From the NCBI GenBank assembly GCA_943704525.1, contig CALSCQ010001369.1, forward strand, positions 1 to 13,100: a DNA stretch of 13,100 nucleotides, given 5' to 3'. Shown here in pieces: positions 7,908-13,100 of the stretch. Position 1 is the stretch's first letter. Each line of letters opens with the position of its first letter. A program made the position numbers and the translations under genes. The stretch comes from Pigoraptor vietnamica. Its lineage: Eukaryota > Opisthokonta > Filasterea. The notes under the pieces are model-generated. The model worked only from the letters and a program-made list of their open reading frames with translations, searched no databases and was not told the origin of the DNA.

Positions 7908-8812
7908 CCCCCTTCAGTTTACTGTATTGATCCTTGGCCTAAAATCTTTAGGACGACCCGGAAAGAAGGCCGCCCGGCCATGATCAGATAAACTGAAGCC
8001 AGGACACTGGAGACAGGGGAGTGGCGCTGCAATGCACTGCAACCTGACAGCATGCCGGCACGCGCCGGCCGCGGCAACGGCTGACTGGCACGAGAAACGC
8101 ACGGCAGACGAAACGCGCCGCGAACAAAAGAGAGAGTCAAGCGCGGCGGAGAATAAACGGCAACCCGCGGGGCACTCACGGCATTCGCTTACCCGCGCGG
8201 AGGTAGCCAGTCGAACCGACGGCGAAGTTGCAGTCGAGGCCGGGCCGGTACCAATGGCTTGCACCCCGGCGGCGAATACATGTATACGGCCTTCGCTGGG
8301 GGGTCACTGAAGAAAGGCGCCGCGTTGAGGTCCAGGGAAGGTGTGGTCAATGCCGACTTCTGTCGTTGTCACAGTGTTTTGAAGTCGAACTGAACGTGAA
8401 GGCACAAGGTGTGATTAAGCCGGCGGCTCAGTCCCGGCCCGGCGGCCGGCATTCTAGGACTGATTCAGTTTGGCGCCGGCCGGGACTGTCAACTGTAACG
8501 TGCCACTCAGTAGTAACTGAACTGATCTCGGCTAACCGCCCACTGACCGGGTGGCTTCCGGCCGGGGCCGGCGGGCATGCGCACCCGGCAGCTGAGCCGG
8601 CGCTCATCAGTTTGACGGGAGTCGCACTGAGGAGCATGTCGCAACGCCGGTCAATGCCGGACGAAGTAGCCGGCGTGTGGTATCATATCACTCAAGTGAC
8701 GCACGGCAAATGCACGGCACCCGGCCATACCGGCACAGAAGCATGTACTGTACACACGCACGCGGCACCCGGAGTCACTACTTCATTGACAGTCTCTGAC
8801 GCAAACCGACAC
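7908..8812. other. Non-coding island enriched in CCGG and ACTG/CAGT words
   Basis: By hand count about 26 CCGG and about 25 ACTG-or-CAGT occur between 7915 and 8850, several times what base composition predicts. Many CCGG sites lie in GCCGGC. A frame open from 8228 to 8899 on plus has no recognisable motif and ends in the CA tract, so I do not call it a gene. Confidence 0.5.
8429..8488. repeat. Imperfect inverted repeat
   Basis: Left arm CAGTCCCGGCCCGGCG (8429-8444) and right arm CGCCGGCCGGGACTG (about 8474-8488) are complementary with one bulged base; the spacer is about 29 nt and itself contains GCCGGC and TAGGACTG. Confidence 0.7.
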
Positions 8813-8907
8813 CGGCACACACATACACAAAACGACACTCAGTCAGACACACACACACGCACACAGACGCACATACAAGCGCACAGAAAACGCACATAAG
8901 CGCACAA
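8813..8907. repeat. CA-rich microsatellite
   Basis: Interrupted (CA)n with CACACACA and GCACA variants. On the minus strand it reads TG-rich, whereas the tracts at 11210-12606 are TG on the plus strand. Confidence 0.9.
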
Positions 8908-8972
8908 ATGTCTGTCAATAATAATAGGTATGCGTGCTTATGCATCAGCGGCGTATTGCTGGCACGGCTGTG

Positions 8973-9110
8973 GCACACGAGAGAACTGATTGCGGCTATC
9001 GCACTCTAACCATCGGCGTGCAATGTAATTGTAAGGCCCATCGGGCACATAAGAGAATTGCGGCTATCGCACTCTAAAAATCGGCGTGCAATGTAATTGT
9101 AAGGCCCATC
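8973..9110. repeat. Two-copy direct repeat, period 68 bp, at the 3' flank of the WD40 gene
   Basis: Core copies 8989-9042 and 9057-9110 are 54 bp with two differences (CTAACCATCGG versus CTAAAAATCGG); both share ATTGCGGCTATCGCACTC and GCAATGTAATTGTAAGGCCC. Similarity extends upstream (GCACACGAGAGAACTG against GCACATAAGAGAATTG). The second copy ends 26 bp from the WD40 stop codon, so both may lie in its 3' UTR. Confidence 0.92.
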
Positions 9111-9136
9111 CACCAACTTCCGCCGACGTCCCTTCA

Positions 9137-10405
9137 TTACTGGCTGACAGACGCAGTTGCCCTCACTCCCTCCTCACGTCCGGTCATCCGCTTCTGCCGC
9201 GCCACGTGCACGACAGTCTCCACGACGTCCACGCCTTTCGCAGTCGTCGTGAGCGTCCGTCCGGCAGCCGTCTTGGTCCCCCATATCGCAACGGCGTCCC
9301 ACAGCCGCACAGACTGCGCGTGCGCAACTGCGAGCAGGCAGCCGTCGGGAGACGCAAACACGAGCGCAGTGCGTTCGCTACTGAGGGCAAAAATGGGCGG
9401 CTCTTCGAACGACGCGATGCATTTTCCCGTCTCAATGTCCCACACGCATGCCGGTTCGCCCTCGTGCACGTAACTCCCCGTGGCGAGGGCCCTTCCGAAG
9501 GCGCAAAACGCGAGCGAGAACACCTTCGCTCCTTTGCTGTGAACGATGGTGGTGCGGCAGAGTCCCGTTTGTACGTCCCACAAGCGTGCCGTGCCGTCGT
9601 CGCTTCCCGTCGCGAGCGTTGCGCCGTCCGGTGCAAAGACAAGCGAGTGGACAATTTTCGTGTGCCCCTTCAACACGTGCCTCACCGTGCCCCCATCCGC
9701 GACGATTGCTATACGCACTGACCCGCCCGAATTGTCCGCCGTTGCGAGCGTCCGTCCGTCTGGCGAAAACGCGACGGCACGACTCGCCACTAGCGCGAAC
9801 CGCTCTCTCCTTGCGTCGCAGTCAAACACGCGCGCAGGATCACCCTCGCGGCCAGTCACCAAAAGCTTGCCATCGGGCGAAAAGGCGACGCACAGGACCT
9901 TGCCGCTGCCGATTTCGTCGACCTCGCAGATGTACTGGCCCGTCTTCCCGTCCAACATGTACACGCCTTCTGATTTGCACGCCACGACGTATTTGCCGTC
10001 GTCGGGAGAAATTGCGATCGCAATGAAAAACTCGCCCCTGTTTGCAGACGCGAGCGAAGTGAGCATTCGCGGCTGCTTTTCCGCGCGGTTCCACAGCACC
10101 GGGACGGTACTCGGCATCTCGCACAGCGCAACCGAGCGTCCGTCCGGCGACAATGCGACGCAGCACCGCACCGACATGGGTTCAAACCCATAACGAGATT
10201 TTGAGAAGTTAAACCGCCGAACGTATACGACTGGATCTACGGCACGCGTGTGAAGGTCCCACACCCGCAATTCGCCAAGGTCACTGCTCGCCACCACAGT
10301 GCCCCCGTCGCTCGAAATGGCGACACTCGTAGGGGCGCTTACAAACCCATCGATGGTCCCATGACAGAACTCGTCCGACACACTCAGAGATGCGTTGCTC
10401 GTCAT
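9137..10405 (-). CDS. WD40-repeat beta-propeller protein, 422 residues
   Basis: A single uninterrupted frame from ATG (10405-10403) to TAA (9139-9137). Seven or eight WD40-like units are visible at roughly residues 24-57, 76-112, 127-160, 168-200, 207-243, 247-287, 294-331 and 342-371. The best is LKGHTKIVHSLVFAPDGATL followed by TGSDDGTARLWD; SPDGR and VWD/LWD signatures recur. WD40 propellers are protein-interaction platforms; no enzymatic or other domain is attached, so the specific role cannot be read. The N-terminal 20 and C-terminal ~50 residues lie outside the propeller, the tail being basic and Thr/Val-rich. No intron is needed, unlike the neighbours. Divergent from the gene at 10822, with a shared 416-bp upstream region. 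A stop-overlapping uORF precedes the start. Confidence 0.93.
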   Translation of the reverse strand: MTSNASLSVSDEFCHGTIDGFVSAPTSVAISSDGGTVVASSDLGELRVWDLHTRAVDPVVYVRRFNFSKSRYGFEPMSVRCCVALSPDGRSVALCEMPSTVPVLWNRAEKQPRMLTSLASANRGEFFIAIAISPDDGKYVVACKSEGVYMLDGKTGQYICEVDEIGSGKVLCVAFSPDGKLLVTGREGDPARVFDCDARRERFALVASRAVAFSPDGRTLATADNSGGSVRIAIVADGGTVRHVLKGHTKIVHSLVFAPDGATLATGSDDGTARLWDVQTGLCRTTIVHSKGAKVFSLAFCAFGRALATGSYVHEGEPACVWDIETGKCIASFEEPPIFALSSERTALVFASPDGCLLAVAHAQSVRLWDAVAIWGTKTAAGRTLTTTAKGVDVVETVVHVARQKRMTGREEGVRATASVSQ

Positions 10406-10413
10406 CTTCTCAT
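10402..10413 (-). promoter_or_regulatory. Three-codon uORF overlapping the WD40 start codon (ATGA)
   Basis: Minus strand ATG AGA AGA TGA; the TGA at 10404-10402 overlaps the main ATG at 10405-10403 as ATGA. Such a stop-start overlap can permit termination-reinitiation. It counts only if the transcript starts upstream of 10413, which the sequence does not show. Confidence 0.5.
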
Positions 10414-10507
10414 GTCTTTTCTCCGAACACGCGACAAAAGCGGTACTTGACGAACAAACACTTGCTCTCAGTTAGCACGAGCCTGTTCAGTAACACATCT
10501 GTAACAA

Positions 10508-10517
10508 ATCACGTGAT
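10508..10517. promoter_or_regulatory. Palindromic E-box/G-box ATCACGTGAT
   Basis: A 10-bp perfect palindrome centred on CACGTG, the core bound by many bHLH and bZIP factors. It lies about 90 bp upstream of the WD40 ATG and about 300 bp upstream of the divergent gene, and is bracketed by an inverted GTAAC/GTTAC pair. Confidence 0.45.
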
Positions 10518-10593
10518 CTATCCGTTACCAGGCAGCGAGGCCAAAAATAGATTTCTGGCGCTGAAACGGCCATGTGTGGCCGGCAATACGAAC

Positions 10594-10619
10594 AAAGCGC
10601 GCTAAAAAGCGCGCCTTTT
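10594..10619. repeat. GCGCGC hairpin followed by TTTT
   Basis: GCGCGC (10597-10602), spacer TAAAAA, GCGCGC (10609-10614), then CTTTT. It has the shape of a bacterial intrinsic terminator but lies in a eukaryotic divergent promoter, so it is listed only as a structure. Confidence 0.6.
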
Positions 10620-10821
10620 GAGCCGATCTGCGTCGTATTTCGCCGAGTGCATTGTCAACATTGGTCTCGCACGGCAAGGGCACAACGCGTCTCGCGTCGT
10701 TCAATGGCGCTGTAGTGTCGTGGGCCGTCGGTGACGGGGATTTTCATTCTCATATATTGGGACAGTTCGGGTGGTTTGAACGTTTGGGCGGACCATCGAG
10801 CCCGTGTGGAGTCGCCAGAGA

Positions 10822-12269
10822 ATGTACGAGGCTGCGTCGCCCCCGTGGAACAGCAGCGTCAAGCCGGATCCCCGGCCAGAGACATACCGCAATGAGATAC
10901 TGAAGGTGGGCTTTGTTTTCGGTGTCGATGGCAAGAAGGGACCAGGCTCCTACACTTGTGTGTTGCGCTCGCTCAAGCGCTGCCAACGCTTGCTTATTTT
11001 CAGGGAAGTATGCTACCGCCACTGCATCGCGTGTATGACTTTCGCGCGCAAGTGATGCCGCGGCAGAAGGATGACGATTATGGGCCGGGAGTGCCGGTGG
11101 GTTGACTGGAGTGCGTCTGCTGCCAGATTCACTGACCACTACCCCCACGCTGTCACTGCACCCGTGTACTCGTTGATTAGCCCATGAAGAAGCATGCGTG
11201 CATGCATATTGTGTGTGTGTGTGCACTACATGAAGTATGTGTGTATGTGTGTATGTGTGTGTGTCTCGTTTGGGCGGCATTTTAAGTAGATGTTTTGTTT
11301 GCTTGCAGGTTACGCGACCCCGCAATGTCGCCGAGCGCATCGAGGATGTGGAGGAAGAGCGACCACCGTGGTCGATTGACACGCACTTGGACCCGCGCGA
11401 GCACGAGGCGCGGCAATGGGCAGGGTGCGTTGCACGTGCACACCTCACTTGTCCCTTGTCGACTGTCGTCTTTTCATCCTGTTGCACTCAACTGAATTGA
11501 CACCACTCATGCAGCCTTATCGAGAGCTTCGCGTACACACGCGCTCGTCGCGATGTCATCCTCTCGGCGACCGGATACACGTCGCCCTCTGAGACAGAGG
11601 CGCTGCGGCAACGAAAGCTGCGCGAGCTAAAGGCCGCCCTCAAAACAGACGGGCGATCGCCATGTGCCACGCAGCGAGAAGTGCTCGATGCAGTGAAGGT
11701 CAAGGGCCCTCTCTACCCGCCGGCGAGGTCGTTGCTGCCCGACGCCGCCGCGCGTGCTCATGCGGACGAGGAAGGGCCGGATCCCCTTACACACCCGATC
11801 GACGCGTCGCACCGCCGGCAGTCGCGGAGGAAGACGCGCAGCCTTAGCCCTGAACAGATGGCGCGCACAAGGTCTGCGCTTGGAGGGACGTTTGGGCTGA
11901 GCGTGGACAGCACAATTCTGGGGACAACGGACGCTGCGGGGCGACGACGACGTGCTGTCGAGCACAACGGTGTATGGGTGAGTGCGTTGGGTGTGTTTGG
12001 TTGTTTGGTGTGTGTGCGTGTGTGTGCGTGTGTGTGTGTGCGAGTGTATGTAATGTATGTGGTGTTGGCATATGTGAATGCAATTGTATATGCCTGCGTA
12101 GCGCGCGTGCGTGTATCAATGCGTGTCGAGCTCACATGCGTGCGACTCGTGGCCGCAGACGGACACGTTGCCTGGTGGCGGTGCGGGGTGGTCCTGCTGT
12201 CTCTCGAGCGACCACGACGCGCCCGGATGTACGCGAAAAGCGTACATGCTGCCGCGCGACACCCTCTAA
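10822..12269 (+). CDS. Unrecognised 288-residue protein, five exons, with C-terminal WSCC...GC motif
   Basis: Exons: 10822-10905, 11004-11096, 11309-11424, 11515-11977, 12159-12269 (TAA). Intron donors are GTGGGC, GTGGGT, GTGCGT and GTGAGT; acceptors TTATTTTCAG, TGCTTGCAG, CTCATGCAG and GGCCGCAG. All junctions keep frame (phases 0, 0, 2, 0). The protein starts MYEAASPPWNSSVKPDPRPE, with Trp/Pro-rich short motifs (PPW at 7-9, PPWSID in exon 3), a helical charged stretch after SPSETEALRQRKLRELKAAL, an Arg-rich patch (RRQSRRKTRS) and a Cys-containing end: WSCC at 263-266 and GC at 275-276. No signal peptide or membrane segment is apparent. I do not recognise the family; scattered WNSSV/PPW motifs with charged helices recall axonemal or other structural proteins, a weak impression. 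Intact, unlike the reductase remnant. Confidence 0.8.
10906..11003 (+). other. Intron 1 of the 288-residue-protein gene
   Basis: 98 nt, donor AAG|GTGGGC, acceptor GCTTATTTTCAG with a T-rich tract, phase 0. Confidence 0.8.
11097..11308 (+). other. Intron 2 of the 288-residue-protein gene, carrying a TG microsatellite
   Basis: 212 nt, donor CCG|GTGGGT, acceptor GTTTGCTTGCAG, phase 0. A TG/TATG tract fills 11210-11264 within it. Confidence 0.78.
11425..11514 (+). other. Intron 3 of the 288-residue-protein gene
   Basis: 90 nt, donor GG|GTGCGT, acceptor CACTCATGCAG, phase 2; the split codon becomes GGC (Gly), giving RQWAGLIESF across the junction. ACTGAATTGAC about 25 nt before the acceptor could hold a branch point. 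Confidence 0.8.
11978..12158 (+). other. Intron 4 of the 288-residue-protein gene, carrying a TG microsatellite
   Basis: 181 nt, donor TGG|GTGAGTG (full consensus), acceptor CGTGGCCGCAG, phase 0. A TG-rich tract lies at about 12008-12062. Confidence 0.75.
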
Positions 12270-12484
12270 CCTGTCATCTCCGCAATACCACATTTCGTGT
12301 GCGCGTGGCGTGCCGTGGCGTGCGTGCTTTGCGTGCGTGCGTGCTGCGTGCTTTTCACTGACACAACACAGCTCCTGCACATTCTCAGATTGTTTGTGGC
12401 CCAGTAATTCCTCGAAGTTGGCTCTCGTTTCATAGTCGTCCGTTACGCAGTTACAAGCCGCGCAGGAGACTGATTGTGTTCTAA
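12270..12484. other. Convergent 3' flank of the 288-residue-protein gene
   Basis: After the TAA at 12267-12269 comes a CGTGCGTG-rich patch (12298-12354) and then mixed sequence. No gene is called; a minus-strand open frame crossing the region runs into the TG tract and is not supported. Confidence 0.45.
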
Positions 12485-12606
12485 GTGTGCGTGTGTGTGA
12501 GTGTGTGTGTGAGTGTGTGAGTGTTTGTGAGGGTGTGTGCGCGTGTGCGTGTGCGTGCGTGTGCGTGTGCGTGTGCGTGTGCGTGTGCGTGTGCGTGTGC
12601 GTGTGC
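12485..12606. repeat. Long TG tract with a (GTGTGC)n core
   Basis: Interrupted (TG)n from 12485, becoming a regular GTGTGC hexamer array from about 12533 to 12606. Almost every step alternates purine and pyrimidine, the composition that favours Z-DNA. It ends 6 bp from the phosphatase stop codon, so it probably forms part of that gene's 3' UTR as (GCACAC)n. Confidence 0.95.
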
Positions 12607-12612
12607 CACGCG

Positions 12613-13075
12613 TCAGCCGGGAAGGTGCTCGTGCAGCCGAAAGGTGCTCTCCAGGAGCGGGCGCACGTCCGGAGGGTCGGAGACAGCGAGATCGAAGAGA
12701 AAGTTTGAGAGGGACTCGAGTTCGTTGTCCAGTTCGTCGTCAAAGTAGCTCTCAATCTCAATCGCATTGGACAGCTGCGTTATTGTGGGTGTGAGCTCTG
12801 TGCGATGTGTGAACGCTGGGCGTGAAGAGCGGCGGACGGCAATTGGCTCACAGGACGGGGGATAATCGCAGAGAATTGAGTGGCGTGCGTGCGTGGAGAG
12901 AGCAGCAAGAGAGTGAATGAGAGAGACATCACACGCTCCAAGGCGCACCTGGAGCGCGAATGCGTAGGGGCTGTTGTCCACAATCACGACCCTCTCGAGG
13001 TCGCGGCCGAGTCGGCGCAGGTCCTTGACATAGTGGCCGTCGATAAGAAGGCAGTGTGGGCGATAGAGCGCATGC
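12613..13075 (-). CDS. NIF/FCP1-type HAD phosphatase (CTD small phosphatase-like), C-terminal part
   Basis: Last two exons on the minus strand: 13075-12949 and 12774-12613 (TGA). The upstream exons, including the catalytic DxDxT motif, lie beyond the window. Visible family segments: ALYRPHC, YVKDLRRLGRDLERV (with the conserved Lys), VIVDNSPYAFALQ (HAD motif IV), then after the intron NAIEIESYFDDELDNELESL and DVRPLLESTFRL. This is the classic end of the SCP/Dullard/NLI-interacting-factor family, protein phosphatases acting on Ser/Thr, including the RNA polymerase II CTD or lipin-type targets in studied members. Which subfamily this is cannot be told from the fragment. The exon start at 13075 (acceptor AACCGCAG, phase 2) is inferred. 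Convergent with the gene at 10822-12269. Confidence 0.88.
12775..12948 (-). other. 174-nt phase-0 intron of the phosphatase gene, without in-frame stop
   Basis: Donor CAG|GTGCGC at 12948, acceptor AATAACGCAG at 12775. Removing it joins AFALQ to LSNAIEIESYFDD, as the family requires. It is 58 codons long with no in-frame stop, so a retained intron would insert 58 residues without ending translation. Confidence 0.85.
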
Positions 13076-13100
13076 CTGCGGTTGTGTGTGTAGTGGGGGG

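Larger units (their letters stand above)
10406..10821. promoter_or_regulatory. Divergent promoter region between the WD40 gene and the 288-residue-protein gene
   Basis: The 416 bp between the two ATGs must contain both 5' UTRs and promoters. Candidate elements: the palindrome ATCACGTGAT at 10508-10517 flanked by GTAAC (10501-10505) and GTTAC (10523-10527); a hairpin at 10597-10614; and TATATT at 10753-10758, about 70 bp before the plus-strand ATG. No gene is seen inside it. Confidence 0.6.

Noticed and set aside
8228-8899. 223-codon plus-strand open frame
   Set aside because: No family motif, CCGG-driven composition, and the end is translated CA microsatellite.
6565-9110. CRISPR array or insertion sequence
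   Set aside because: Repeats occur only in pairs with unequal spacing, and there is no transposase, integrase or Cas-like frame.
10594-10619. Intrinsic transcription terminator
   Set aside because: The GC hairpin plus T-run has bacterial terminator form, but the locus is eukaryotic and it lies in a promoter region.
10750-11487. 245-codon minus-strand open frame
   Set aside because: It reads antisense through exons, introns and a TG repeat of the plus-strand gene (Thr-His repeats are the microsatellite) and shows no domain.
12132-12767. 211-codon minus-strand open frame with a protein-like middle segment
   Set aside because: It begins inside the phosphatase exon in another frame and crosses the whole TG tract as a Thr-His repeat; no splice signals isolate the middle part.
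1-13100. tRNA or rRNA genes
   Set aside because: I looked for GGTTCGA-type B boxes and cloverleaf arms on both strands and for rRNA core words, and saw none that fit.

Overview
The window reads as a GC-rich nuclear genome segment from a unicellular eukaryote. Genes are interrupted by short spliceosomal introns (about 80 to 320 nt) whose donors nearly all fit GTGNGN and whose acceptors end in AG. Neighbouring genes are convergent or divergent, and there are no Shine-Dalgarno sites or operons. I cannot name the organism; an amoeboid or flagellate protist fits, but that is inference. TAA, TGA and TAG all end genes here, so the standard code is assumed.

Layout. (1) Positions 54-3102, plus strand: remains of a class II (bacterial-type) HMG-CoA reductase gene. 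All four catalytic residues and four introns are visible, but the frame is broken by about six shifts and two in-frame TAG codons, and the 5' end lies off the window. A long C-terminal extension of unknown nature follows the reductase domain. (2) Positions 3401-5624, minus strand: a five-exon gene joining an N-terminal four-helix-bundle (HeLo/MLKL-NTD-like) region, a charged coiled coil, a GYPP/APG linker built from tiny exons (one of 12 nt) and a C-terminal PLAC8 domain. This is the layout of plant MCA mechanosensitive Ca2+-channel proteins. Two one-base frame breaks sit between the helical bundle and the coiled coil. (3) Positions 5625-9136: about 3.5 kb without a recognisable gene, holding a 107-bp-period tandem repeat, strong hairpins, a poly-A-rich tract, a CCGG/ACTG-enriched island, a CA microsatellite and a 68-bp-period duplication. 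(4) Positions 9137-10405, minus strand: an intact, apparently intronless WD40 protein of 422 residues. (5) Positions 10822-12269, plus strand: a clean five-exon gene for an unrecognised 288-residue protein, divergent from the WD40 gene across a 416-bp shared promoter region. (6) Positions 12613-13075, minus strand: the 3' end of a NIF/FCP1-type (CTD small phosphatase-like) HAD phosphatase, convergent with gene 5 and separated from it by a long TG tract.

The genes do not form one evident pathway. The most interesting items are the MCA-like architecture with its microexon, the intron-bearing but decayed class II HMG-CoA reductase with its extra C-terminal region, the conserved-looking unknown 288-residue protein with a WSCC...GC tail, and a three-fold, stop-free intron inside the phosphatase domain. 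Intact neighbouring genes argue that the broken frames are not simply poor sequence, but sequencing error cannot be excluded from one sequence.
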